Assembly (NCBI GenBank): GCA_030039895.1
Contig: JASHUR010000305.1
Coordinates: 1 to 12,146, forward strand
DNA: 12,146 nucleotides
Direction of reading: 5' to 3'
Source: Acidobacteriaceae bacterium
Lineage (GTDB): Bacteria; Acidobacteriota; Terriglobia; Terriglobales; Acidobacteriaceae
Part shown: in pieces, positions 1 through 7,512 of the stretch
Layout of the letters: each line of letters opens with the position of its first letter
Position numbering within the stretch: position 1 is the first letter of the stretch
Made by a program: the position numbers and the translations under genes
The notes under the pieces: generated by a model
Seen by the model: the letters and a program-made list of their open reading frames with translations, nothing else
Told to the model about the DNA's origin: nothing
Database searches by the model: none

Positions 1-630
1 AATCCATTGACCACTGCGGCCATTGCGCGCGAGGCGGGAGTGGATGATTTCCTTGCCGAAGCCCGCCCCAAGGACAAGATGGACCTGATTCGCCGCGAGC
101 AGGCCGAAGGCAAGCTGGTGGCAATGACCGGCGACGGCACGAACGATGCGCCGGCGCTGGCCCAGGCGGACGTTGGCGTGGCGATGAACAGCGGCACACA
201 GGCGGCCAAGGAAGCCGGTAATATGGTCGATCTGGACTCCAACCCGACCAAACTGATTGAGATTGTGGCCATCGGCAAGCAACTGCTGATGACGCGCGGC
301 GCCCTCACTACATTCTCCATTGCCAACGACGTGGCGAAGTATTTCGCGATTATTCCGGCGATGTTCGCCGGCGCATTCCCGGTGCTTTCCGCGCTGAACG
401 TAATGCACCTGAGCTCTCCAAAGTCAGCTGTTCTCTCCGCCGTAATTTTCAACGCCGTTATCATCGTCGCTCTCATACCACTGGCGCTGCGTGGGGTGGC
501 ATATCGCCCCGTTCGCGCAGCAGAGCTGTTGCAAAGAAACCTGCTCGTCTACGGCTTGGGCGGCGTAATCATCCCTTTTGTCGGAATCAAAATGATCGAT
601 CTTGTAATCACCGCCATAGGACACTTATGA
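1..630 (+). CDS. kdpB: KdpB, potassium-transporting P-type ATPase catalytic subunit (3' part)
   Basis: This is the C-terminal 209 residues or so of the ATP-hydrolysing subunit of the KdpFABC high-affinity potassium pump in the inner membrane. The reading frame is open from the left edge, so the 5' two-thirds, including the phosphorylated aspartate, lie outside the window. The visible part carries the P-type ATPase hinge motif TGDGTNDAP (bases 127-153). The following stretch VAMNSGTQAAKEAGNMVDLD is nearly invariant in KdpB. Three hydrophobic membrane segments come after it, starting near FSIANDVAKYF, SAVIFNAVIIV and YGLGGVIIPFV. The likeness to E. coli KdpB, recalled from memory, runs to the C terminus, so this end is intact. 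The stop codon overlaps the kdpC start in ATGA, as expected for coupled translation. Identification is very secure. Confidence 0.97.
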   Translation, partial: NPLTTAAIAREAGVDDFLAEARPKDKMDLIRREQAEGKLVAMTGDGTNDAPALAQADVGVAMNSGTQAAKEAGNMVDLDSNPTKLIEIVAIGKQLLMTRGALTTFSIANDVAKYFAIIPAMFAGAFPVLSALNVMHLSSPKSAVLSAVIFNAVIIVALIPLALRGVAYRPVRAAELLQRNLLVYGLGGVIIPFVGIKMIDLVITAIGHL

Positions 631-1181
631 AACACCTGCGCACCGCACTCTTATACACGATTGTCTCCGCCCTGTTTCTTGGCTTGGGCTATCCACTCGC
701 CATGACCGCGCTTGCGCAGTGGCTCTTCCCCAGGCAGGCAAACGGAAGCCTGATTCTGCGCGACGGCAAAGTGATTGGCTCTCAGCTCATCGGGCAAGAC
801 TTTTCAGGGCCGGACTACTTCCACAGCAGGCCATCGGCCGCAGGCAACGGATATGACGCGTCAGCTTCGGGTGGATCAAATCTTGCGCCAACAAACAGTG
901 CGCTTATCGCGCGCGTGGAAAAGAGTGTTGCCGCCGAACAAGTCGGCACCGCCAAGGTTCCGATCGATCTGGTGACCGCGTCAGCTTCAGGCCTGGATCC
1001 GGACATCACCCCGGCCGCAGCTTACTATCAGGCTCCTCGCGTTGCGCAGGCGCGCCATTTGCCGCTCGCAACCGTAAACGCTCTGGTCGCAAGCCACATC
1101 ACGCCGCGCCAGTTCGGACTGCTCGGCGAAGAACGAGTGAACGTGCTCGACTTAAACCTTGCGCTCGACCAGTTACACTGA
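627..1181 (+). CDS. kdpC: KdpC, potassium-transporting ATPase subunit C
   Basis: KdpC is the small single-span subunit that stabilises the KdpFABC complex and assists potassium transport. The 184-residue product has the usual length for the family. An N-terminal membrane helix (about residues 6-32, ALLYTIVSALFLGLGYPLAM) precedes a soluble outer domain. Within that domain is the family signature around residues 50-90: IGSQLIGQDF, then PDYFHSRPSAAG, GYDASASGGSN and LAPTNSAL. The C-terminal LLGEERVNVLDLNLALD is also typical. The ATG overlaps the kdpB stop by four bases, which fixes the start. The kdpD sensor kinase and kdpE regulator genes often found after kdpC are absent here; they may lie upstream or elsewhere. 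No clear terminator is visible in the 114 bp before the next gene. Confidence 0.97.
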   Translation: MKHLRTALLYTIVSALFLGLGYPLAMTALAQWLFPRQANGSLILRDGKVIGSQLIGQDFSGPDYFHSRPSAAGNGYDASASGGSNLAPTNSALIARVEKSVAAEQVGTAKVPIDLVTASASGLDPDITPAAAYYQAPRVAQARHLPLATVNALVASHITPRQFGLLGEERVNVLDLNLALDQLH

Positions 1182-1261
1182 ACCGCGAGCGGCAATTGAA
1201 CATTCGAGCGCAGGGACTGATCCATGCCCGGCGTGAACTGTGGGCTGAGGGGACAACCACA

Positions 1262-1272
1262 CCGTTGAACGG
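1262..1272. promoter_or_regulatory. Small palindrome upstream of the TPR gene
   Basis: CCGTT-G-AACGG is a perfect inverted repeat with 5-bp arms and a single central base, ending 23 bp before the TPR start codon. It could be an operator or a weak hairpin in the leader. I found no convincing -35/-10 pair in the 114-bp gap between kdpC and this gene, so the TPR gene may have an unrecognised promoter or be read through from kdp. Short palindromes occur by chance, so confidence is low. Confidence 0.2.
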
Positions 1273-1295
1273 ATAACATCGAATCGCCGACTTCT

Positions 1296-3074
1296 ATGGC
1301 GAGTTCCTTTCAAAGCCGATGTGTCTGTCTGTTGACGGTGGTCTTTGCGGCAGGCGCATTCTCAAGCCAGAGCTTAGCCCAGGCGTCTTATTCGACTCTG
1401 AAGCAGGCGAGTGCTGCCTATCACGACGGTCAGGTGGCAATCGCCCACCGGGACCTGCGCGCTGCACAGGCGGATTTTGAGCAGGTCGTCCGTCTGGCAC
1501 CGCAGGCCGAACAGGGGCACAGCGCGCTTGGCGCAGTCCTGGTGAGCCGCGGTGAGACGAAGGCCGGCATTCGCGAGCTTGAAAAGGCATTGGCGATTCA
1601 GCCGAATGACGATACGGCGCGGATGAATCTTGCCTTGGCGTACGAACAGATCGGCAACCCGGAAAAGGCCGTCCCATTATTTTCCCGTCTGGAGACTCGT
1701 GCGCGGATGCAACAGCACGAACTCCCTTCGTATGTGCTGGCTGCTTATGCACGCTCGCTCGCGCAGATCCATCAGGTTGGCCCGGCGATCGTCAAGATGA
1801 AAGCTGCGGTCGCGCTCGACTCGCAGAATGCAGAATTGCACGATGCTCTCGGCTCTCTCTACGCGCAACGGAAGGATTGGACAGATGCTCAGCAGGAGTT
1901 CGCAGCAGCGATTCGCCTCAATCCCGCTTTCGGTGTCGCACACCTGCACCTTGGCCTTGCGATGCGTGCTCAGGGGCAGGAGAACGGGCTCGCGGAAATC
2001 GTCCAAGCCTCCCAACTGGAGCCCCGGAATGCAATGATTGCTCTTGAACTTGGCAATGCCCTTGTGGCGGATGGACACGACGACAAGGCAATTCCGGTCT
2101 TCCGGCATGCGCTGGAGCTGGAACCGAACTCCACTGCGGCATCGTATCAGCTCGCTCTTGCCTTGCAGCGCTCCAACCAGATTCAGGATGCGATCGTGCT
2201 GCTAAAAAAAGTCGTGGCGGAGGAGCCGGACAACTCCTCAGCTATGACAAATCTTGGCATGGCCCTTTGCCAGGCGCAGCAGGCAAAGGATGCAGTCCCA
2301 TTTCTGCAGCGAGCGGTTGCGCTCGATCCGCATAATGTGACCGCGCTTGAGAATTTGTCGGCAGCTTATGTGCAGCTCAACGAGTTTGATGACGCGATCC
2401 ATGCGCTGCAGACAGCGCTGAAGCTGGCGCCGAACCAATCGCAACTGCACTATGATCTGGGACTTGCATACAAATGGCAAGACAATGCGACAGCCGCGAT
2501 TCCAGAGTTGGAAACGGCAGAGCGCCTGAATCCCACCGCTCCGGAGGCGCCTTATCTTCTCGGCATTCTCTATTTGCAGGAGGGGCGATATAGCGATGCA
2601 GCTCGCGAGATGTCCCTTGCTTTGAAGCTCCGCCCCCAGGACGCCGATGGATGGGCGACGCTTGGAAGCGTGTATGAGAACCTCAACATGCTGCCGCAAG
2701 CCACTTCCGCTCTGCACGAAGCTATTCGCCAGAACCCCACCCAGCCTGACGCCTATCTGACGCTTGCTTCTGTGCTCGTCAAGCAGAATCAACCTGAAGA
2801 GGCGAGGATGGAGCGCAAGAAGGCCGCCGATCTTATGCGTGCCCACATGAATTTTCAGCGCGCGGAGGTTTCTACGAATGCCGGTAATGCCGCCTTACAT
2901 GCCGGCGATGTTGCGGGAGCGGTTCTTCAGTTCCAGGATGCGCTGAGCTTCGACCCTGACTATGCAGATGCCCATCTTGGTCTTGCGAGGGCACTGGATC
3001 GAGAGGGAAAAACCATCGAGGCGGCTGAGGAGCGCCAGAAGGCAGAAGCAACCAAGTCGGCGGCAAAACCCTAA
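1296..3074 (+). CDS. Secreted tetratricopeptide repeat (TPR) protein
   Basis: This 592-residue protein is almost entirely TPR helices. TPRs form a curved surface that binds other proteins; no catalytic domain is visible. Residues 1-30 look like a Sec signal peptide (hydrophobic core CLLTVVFAAGAF, probable cleavage after SLAQA), so it should act outside the cytoplasm. From about residue 38 to 585 there are roughly 14 TPR-like units of about 34 residues, with recurring A-LG-x3-x(Q/E)G, A(I/V)-x2-(F/L) and AL-L-P patterns; examples are near 184-210, 279-310, 347-378 and 416-446. No heme motif or membrane segment follows the signal. The ATG at 1296 has no good Shine-Dalgarno sequence, but it places the signal peptide correctly. 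It lies upstream of a TPR-containing cytochrome on the same strand, separated by 285 bp with its own promoter, so the two are probably separate transcription units. The partner is unknown. Confidence 0.9.
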   Translation: MASSFQSRCVCLLTVVFAAGAFSSQSLAQASYSTLKQASAAYHDGQVAIAHRDLRAAQADFEQVVRLAPQAEQGHSALGAVLVSRGETKAGIRELEKALAIQPNDDTARMNLALAYEQIGNPEKAVPLFSRLETRARMQQHELPSYVLAAYARSLAQIHQVGPAIVKMKAAVALDSQNAELHDALGSLYAQRKDWTDAQQEFAAAIRLNPAFGVAHLHLGLAMRAQGQENGLAEIVQASQLEPRNAMIALELGNALVADGHDDKAIPVFRHALELEPNSTAASYQLALALQRSNQIQDAIVLLKKVVAEEPDNSSAMTNLGMALCQAQQAKDAVPFLQRAVALDPHNVTALENLSAAYVQLNEFDDAIHALQTALKLAPNQSQLHYDLGLAYKWQDNATAAIPELETAERLNPTAPEAPYLLGILYLQEGRYSDAAREMSLALKLRPQDADGWATLGSVYENLNMLPQATSALHEAIRQNPTQPDAYLTLASVLVKQNQPEEARMERKKAADLMRAHMNFQRAEVSTNAGNAALHAGDVAGAVLQFQDALSFDPDYADAHLGLARALDREGKTIEAAEERQKAEATKSAAKP

Positions 3075-3173
3075 GGCGGCCCTCCCGTTTCTTTAGAGAT
3101 TTCAGAAGTATCCAGGGTGACCATTGTTGAGAGCAGGCTCGTGTAAAGGCACGATTTCTCTGCACCAAATGGA

Positions 3174-3185
3174 ATAATCACGCGG
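3174..3185. repeat. Upstream half-site / inverted-repeat arm ATAATCACGCGG
   Basis: ATAATCACGCGG is the exact reverse complement of CCGCGTGATTAT at 3261-3272. The two 12-bp arms are separated by 75 bp and bracket the likely promoter of the cytochrome gene. It also matches bases 3255-3265 (ATAATCCCGCG) in direct orientation at 10 of 11 positions. This suggests it is a second, partial copy of the operator-like palindrome at 3255-3272, with left edges 81 bp apart. Confidence 0.45.
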
Positions 3186-3231
3186 TTGCTCTGCCGCACA
3201 GGCTATATGCTGCGTGTTTCGATTTGATGTG

Positions 3232-3259
3232 TCTTGTGGTGCTTCGTGTTTGCTATAAT
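3232..3259 (+). promoter_or_regulatory. Probable extended -10 promoter of the cytochrome operon
   Basis: TGCTATAAT at 3251-3259 is a perfect extended -10 element (TG-N-TATAAT) for a housekeeping sigma factor. The matching -35 position (TCTTGT at 3232-3237, 16-bp spacer) is poor, which is tolerated with an extended -10. Transcription would begin near 3266, giving a leader of about 95 nt before the GTG at 3360. The -10 and predicted start lie inside the near-palindrome at 3255-3272, so a protein bound there should block it. Confidence 0.6.
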
Positions 3260-3272
3260 CCCGCGTGATTAT
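3255..3272. promoter_or_regulatory. Operator-like 18-bp near-palindrome over the promoter
   Basis: ATAATCCCGCGTGATTAT has outer arms ATAATC and GATTAT around a CGCG core, with one mismatched pair; 16 of 18 bases are symmetric. It covers most of the -10 hexamer and the predicted transcription start of the cytochrome operon, a classic position for a repressor site. A related half-site lies at 3174-3185. The regulator cannot be named from the sequence. Confidence 0.45.
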
Positions 3273-3316
3273 CAATGTCCGTTGACTCGACGGAAAGAAT
3301 CAACCGGCAAAGTCGG

Positions 3317-3332
3317 GAAACGTTAACGGTTC
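3317..3332. promoter_or_regulatory. Imperfect palindrome in the cytochrome leader
   Basis: GAAACGTTAACGGTTC is symmetric at 14 of 16 positions around a perfect CGTTAACG core. It lies in the predicted 5' leader, 27 bp before the GTG start. It could be an operator; as RNA it has no proper loop. Low confidence. Confidence 0.2.
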
Positions 3333-3359
3333 TTTTGGGGGCTAATTTCTGTTGCTGCT

Positions 3360-5597
3360 GTGAGGCTCATTCACCTATATGCCCGGCGCGTGTGTCTTCT
3401 GTTTTTGCTTCTGGCAGGAATGTGCTTGCTTTTGTGGTCAACCACGCGCGCAGCCGAGAATCCTGAATCCCAGCACTCAAATAATCTGGATGCGTATAAG
3501 GCTTTCTCTGACAAGGTCGAGCAGACCTATGCTTACCCGTTTGGTAAAGGTCAGATATCACTCCCCGGAAACGCCACCGACGTTGGGAACAACTTCCTGC
3601 CTCCTTCCGCTTTTCCAACCGCGGCCTACTGCGGGCATTGCCATCAGGAGGCGTACCACCAGTGGCGCCAGTCGCTGCACGCCAATGCATTCCGTGCGCC
3701 GTTCTATCGCACCAGCGTTAACATTCTGATTCGGACAAAGGGCATCGCTTACGCGCGGCACTGCGATAGCTGTCACAATCCCATCGCGGTGCTTTCCGGC
3801 GCACTGAATCCAGGCGCACAGGTGGATCGCTCCTTCGATCGCGATGGCGTAACGTGCATGGTCTGCCACTCCATCCAAAGAGTGAGCTCAAAGATGGGCA
3901 ACGGCAGCTATGTGCTGGGCGTACCCGCGGTCATTGTCGACGCAAATGGAAAACCGGTTCCCGGCATCGTTCCCGACGCCGAGATACTGGCGCATCTGGA
4001 CCGGCACTCCAAGGCTGTGATGAGGGACCTTTACAAGTCGCCCGTGTTCTGTGCCGCATGCCACAAGGCAAACCTGCCCCCTGAGCTCAACGACTATAAA
4101 TGGATTCGCGCGTTTACCACCTACGACGAGTGGCAGCAATCGAAGTTTTCCCAACAGACTCCGCTGACGTATTACACCGCCGGCTTCAAGAGCTGTCAGG
4201 ACTGCCACATGATGCGGGTGCCTGCCACGCTTCCTGACTACGGAGCAGAACGCGGCATGATCGCCTCACACCGCTGGCTCGCAGGAAACACCGCAGTCCC
4301 GTTCTATTACGGCTACAACGAGCAGCTAAAAAAGACAATTGAGTTCCTGCAGAGCGGCAACTTTCTCAATGTGGACATCTTCGCGCTGCGGCTTGGCGAA
4401 ATGGGCCGAGTCATCGCTCCGCTCGGTTCAGTACCCTTCAACCTGAAGGCAGGCTCTATCGTTGAGGCCTATGTTGTAATTCAGAGTAAAAATATCGGCC
4501 ACTCGCTGCTTCCCGAGGTGCGGGACCTATATCAGGCATGGGTTCACGTTACGGTCAAAGATGCTGACGGCACGACGATTTATCATAGCGGCTTTGTCAA
4601 TCCCGATGGCACGGTCGATAAGCGCGCACACAAATTTAACAACCGGCCGGTCAACATGTCGGGAAATTTCGTGGATGACCACATGGTGTGGACGATCCAC
4701 TCGGTGGCGTATGACAACACGATTCAGGCGGGATCGTCCACGCTCGTCCGCTACCAGTTCCAGATTCCCAGGAATGTAAAGGGGCCGTTAACGATTACCG
4801 CAAGCGTCAATTATCGTCACTTACGGCAAAGCTATCTGAACAATGTTTTCGGCAAAGACCATCCGGCATATCCGATTGTTGAGCTCGCATCGCGGACCCG
4901 GGTCCTGAAAATTGGGAAAAACGAGCCAACCGCGCCGCTGCCGGCGGACAATCCGGACTGGATGCGCTGGAACAACGCCGGCATTAGCTTCCTCGATGAG
5001 CTGCAATATGCGTATGCGATGAACGCGTTTGAACACGTTGTCCGTCTGCGCCCCGACTACCCCGACGGATACATCAATGTCGGGATCAACTACATTCAAT
5101 GGGAAAAGTATTCCAAAGCGCGGGCTCCGCTGGAGAAAGCTCTGGCGATGCACCCCAATGATGCGCGCGCCCTGTACTATCTTGCCCTGGTGGAACGTAG
5201 AGAGCGGCACACGCGCGCCGAGGACATCGATCTGGAAAAGGTGCTCGCGCAATATCCGGATTGCCGCGAGGCGCGGCGGGAATTGGGTATATCGTTCTAC
5301 CAGCAGAATCGCAGTGATGCTGCCATTCAGCAGTTCAGGGCGCTCCAGGCCATCGACCCGGACGATCTGGCTGCTCACTATAACCTGTCCATTCTGTATT
5401 TCCGCGAGGGCATGAAGAAGGAGGCAGCTGAACAGGCCAAACTATACGTCATCAAGCGCGTCGATCCTTCCGCGCCTACTTACTCCCTCGATTATCTGCG
5501 CAAACACCCTGAGATCTCGATCGAAAGCATTCCCTGGCATCTGCACACAGATCTGAAACAGGACTCCATGCCCATGGACATGCAAGGACAGCAGTAG
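3360..5597 (+). CDS. Five-heme cytochrome c fused to a TPR domain
   Basis: This 745-residue exported protein is probably an electron-transfer or redox enzyme. Residues 1-32 form a signal peptide or anchor (RRVCLLFLLLAGMCLLLW). Five CxxCH heme c motifs follow: CGHCH 91-95, CDSCH 135-139, CMVCH 166-170, CAACH 231-235 and CQDCH 279-283. This part resembles the cytochrome c554-like multiheme domains of acidobacteria and planctomycetes. Residues about 355-520 look like a beta-rich domain, with GHS at 380-382 whose histidine could be a distal heme ligand. Residues about 535-695 contain roughly four TPR units. The frame closes upstream at a TAA (3324-3326), and GTG 3360 is the first usable start. 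It retains the full signal peptide, although no good Shine-Dalgarno sequence is seen. ATG 3420 is an alternative that would cut into the hydrophobic core. The CRTAC1 gene follows after 23 bp. Substrate and electron partners are unknown. Confidence 0.9.
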   Translation: MRLIHLYARRVCLLFLLLAGMCLLLWSTTRAAENPESQHSNNLDAYKAFSDKVEQTYAYPFGKGQISLPGNATDVGNNFLPPSAFPTAAYCGHCHQEAYHQWRQSLHANAFRAPFYRTSVNILIRTKGIAYARHCDSCHNPIAVLSGALNPGAQVDRSFDRDGVTCMVCHSIQRVSSKMGNGSYVLGVPAVIVDANGKPVPGIVPDAEILAHLDRHSKAVMRDLYKSPVFCAACHKANLPPELNDYKWIRAFTTYDEWQQSKFSQQTPLTYYTAGFKSCQDCHMMRVPATLPDYGAERGMIASHRWLAGNTAVPFYYGYNEQLKKTIEFLQSGNFLNVDIFALRLGEMGRVIAPLGSVPFNLKAGSIVEAYVVIQSKNIGHSLLPEVRDLYQAWVHVTVKDADGTTIYHSGFVNPDGTVDKRAHKFNNRPVNMSGNFVDDHMVWTIHSVAYDNTIQAGSSTLVRYQFQIPRNVKGPLTITASVNYRHLRQSYLNNVFGKDHPAYPIVELASRTRVLKIGKNEPTAPLPADNPDWMRWNNAGISFLDELQYAYAMNAFEHVVRLRPDYPDGYINVGINYIQWEKYSKARAPLEKALAMHPNDARALYYLALVERRERHTRAEDIDLEKVLAQYPDCREARRELGISFYQQNRSDAAIQQFRALQAIDPDDLAAHYNLSILYFREGMKKEAAEQAKLYVIKRVDPSAPTYSLDYLRKHPEISIESIPWHLHTDLKQDSMPMDMQGQQ

Positions 5598-5603
5598 CCA
5601 AAG

Positions 5604-5610
5604 CAAAGGA
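5604..5610 (+). promoter_or_regulatory. Ribosome binding site deciding a TTG start
   Basis: CAAAGGA sits 10 bases before the TTG at 5621. It supports TTG as the true start of the CRTAC1 gene, because that start alone places the twin-arginine motif at residues 3-4. Confidence 0.6.
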
Positions 5611-5620
5611 TGGTATTACG

Positions 5621-7504
5621 TTGAATCGCCGCAAATTTATCCGCTCACTCAGCCGCACGGCGCTCGTTCTGCCTTTTGCGGACATTGTCGCTCTGGCCGC
5701 ACCGCAGCAACAACAGCAGCAACAGCCCATGCACATCGGCCCGCAGGAGCGCGTGTACAGCGCGATTGCTGCACCGCCGCCTCCCGGCCCCAAATCGCCG
5801 ATTGAGGGAACGCCGCTGGGCGTGAGTTTTGTCGATGTCGTAAAAGAAGCGGGACTGGATGTCGTCACCATCTACGGAGGTGTAAAACACAATAAGTACC
5901 TGCTGGAGACCACCGGCTGCGGCCTGGCCTTCTATGACTATGACAATGATGGCTGGGTTGACCTGTTTCTTGTGAACGGCTGGCGGCTTGAGGGCTTCCC
6001 CAACGGAGATGCGCCGCACTGCCATTTGTTCAAGAACAACCGTGACGGAACATTTACCGACGTCACGATCGGCTCCGGGCTAGAGCACAAGACAGGCTGG
6101 GGACAGGCCTGCTGCGTAGGCGACTACAACAACGATGGCCATGATGACCTGTTCGTCACCTACTATGGGCAAAATGCGCTCTATCGCAACAACGGCGACG
6201 GCACCTTCAAGAACGTGACCGAAGAGGCTGGTCTGATACAGCCTGGGCCTAAGGTGCGGTGGAACACCGGCTGCACTTTCCTCGATTATGACCGCGACGG
6301 CCATCTTGATCTCTTCGTCGCAAACTACGTGGACCTGGACCTCAAGACGGCTCCAACGCCGCAGGACGGCCCATGTACTTACAAAGGCATCCTGGTTGCC
6401 TGTGGGCCGCCGGGTTTGCCGGGCGGCAGAAATATCCTGTATCACAACAACGGCAACGGTACTTACACTGACGTTAGCCAAAAGTCCGGCATGTGGACGG
6501 CTGTAGGCACCTATGGTCTGAGCGTCGTTGCGTCGGACCTCGACAACGACGGCTGGACAGACATATATGTCGCGAATGATTCGGCGCCGGCCACTCTTTA
6601 CCACAACAATGCAGACGGCACGTTCACTGACATCGCCATTGAGTCCGGTGCGGCGCTGTCTCCTGAAGCAAAGCCCCAGGCCGGCATGGGCGTTTCCGTC
6701 GGCGACTACCTGCGTAACGGAAAACTCGACATTGTGAAAACCAACTTCGCGGGCGATACCGACTCTCTTTACGCAAACCTGGGCAACGATTCCTTCGAAG
6801 ACCGGACCTACCCCAGCGGCCTCGGAGAGAATACCCGGCTGCTGGGCTGGGGAGTCGGCTTTTTCGACATGGATAACGACGGCTGGCTGGACATTCTCAT
6901 GTCGAACGGGCACGTCTATCCCGAGGTCGACGAGTCGAACGCTGACCTGAAATACGCCGAACACAAGTATCTCTATCGCAACTTGCGCAACGGACGATTT
7001 GAGGACGTTACAAAGGAGGGCGGGCCGGGCATCATGGAGCTGGCCCCGGCGCGCGGCTGCGCTTTTGGCGACTACAACAACGACGGCACCATCGATGTTG
7101 CCGTCAACTGCATCAATACGATTCCTCAGTTGCTCCGCTGCGACTCAAAGCTCAATCGCAACTGGATCATGATCAAGCTGGTAGGCGTGAAGGCGAACCG
7201 CACCGGCATCGGCAGTCGAGTAACGGTCACCGCCATGAACGACCCCAAAGCCGCGAAGCCGCTGGTCCAGGTGGCGGAGCTGCGCAGCGGCGGCAGCTAT
7301 TTTTCACAAAACGATTTGCGCCTGCACTACGGGTTGGACCAGGCAACGAAGGTGGACTCGGTGGAGATTCGCTGGCTCGGCGGGCACACGGACAGCCTTA
7401 CAGACCTTAACGTAAATTGGCTCTATGTCATTCAGGAAGGCGGCAAGATCCTCCAATCTGGCCCGCTGCAAAAGGCGAAGTCCCCGATGAAGGTGAAAGC
7501 CTGA
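5621..7504 (+). CDS. CRTAC1-family protein: FG-GAP/VCBS repeats with C-terminal ASPIC/UnbV domain
   Basis: This 627-residue exported protein is probably a seven-bladed beta-propeller with calcium-binding loops. The N terminus MNRRKFIRSLSRTALVLPF fits a twin-arginine (Tat) signal (RRKFI), with probable cleavage after ALA or LAA near residues 24-27. A run of seven glutamines follows (29-35). At least seven repeat units carry Asp-rich loops: DYDNDGWVD (106), DYNNDGHDD (168), DYDRDGHLD (222), DLDNDGWTD (306), DYLRNGKLD (362, degenerate), DMDNDGWLD (416) and DYNNDGTID (484). Several are followed by N-x-DGTF-x-D/N. Residues about 528-605 match the ASPIC/UnbV domain (GIGSRVTV, ELRSGGSYFSQND, HYGLDQATKVDSVEIRW). 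The TTG start is backed by CAAAGGA. The gene begins 23 bp after the cytochrome gene, suggesting co-transcription and a joint role outside the cytoplasm. The biochemical function of bacterial CRTAC1 proteins is poorly known. Confidence 0.92.
   Translation: MNRRKFIRSLSRTALVLPFADIVALAAPQQQQQQQPMHIGPQERVYSAIAAPPPPGPKSPIEGTPLGVSFVDVVKEAGLDVVTIYGGVKHNKYLLETTGCGLAFYDYDNDGWVDLFLVNGWRLEGFPNGDAPHCHLFKNNRDGTFTDVTIGSGLEHKTGWGQACCVGDYNNDGHDDLFVTYYGQNALYRNNGDGTFKNVTEEAGLIQPGPKVRWNTGCTFLDYDRDGHLDLFVANYVDLDLKTAPTPQDGPCTYKGILVACGPPGLPGGRNILYHNNGNGTYTDVSQKSGMWTAVGTYGLSVVASDLDNDGWTDIYVANDSAPATLYHNNADGTFTDIAIESGAALSPEAKPQAGMGVSVGDYLRNGKLDIVKTNFAGDTDSLYANLGNDSFEDRTYPSGLGENTRLLGWGVGFFDMDNDGWLDILMSNGHVYPEVDESNADLKYAEHKYLYRNLRNGRFEDVTKEGGPGIMELAPARGCAFGDYNNDGTIDVAVNCINTIPQLLRCDSKLNRNWIMIKLVGVKANRTGIGSRVTVTAMNDPKAAKPLVQVAELRSGGSYFSQNDLRLHYGLDQATKVDSVEIRWLGGHTDSLTDLNVNWLYVIQEGGKILQSGPLQKAKSPMKVKA
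5705..5725 (+). repeat. CAR trinucleotide repeat coding for seven glutamines
   Basis: Seven consecutive CAG/CAA codons encode Gln29-Gln35 of the CRTAC1 protein, just after the predicted Tat signal. The tract lies in the linker before the first propeller repeat, so a change in length in steps of three would be tolerated. Confidence 0.8.
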
Positions 7505-7512
7505 CACATTGC

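Noticed and set aside
2238..2846. A 202-codon minus-strand frame inside the TPR gene.
   Set aside because: It is the reverse shadow of repetitive TPR codons, and its translation matches no protein type I know.
3174..3272. A 99-bp miniature transposable element bounded by the 12-bp inverted repeats.
   Set aside because: No target-site duplication flanks it and the right arm is part of a promoter palindrome, so a pair of regulator sites fits better.
6080..6964. A 294-codon open frame on the minus strand inside the CRTAC1 gene.
   Set aside because: Its sequence mirrors the repeated Asp-Asn-Gly loops of the sense gene. It has no recognisable domain or ribosome binding site and is fully contained in a secure gene.
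7417..7512. Longer N terminus for the small secreted protein, starting at ATG 7417.
   Set aside because: It would overlap the CRTAC1 gene by 88 bp and place 32 polar residues before a clean signal peptide.
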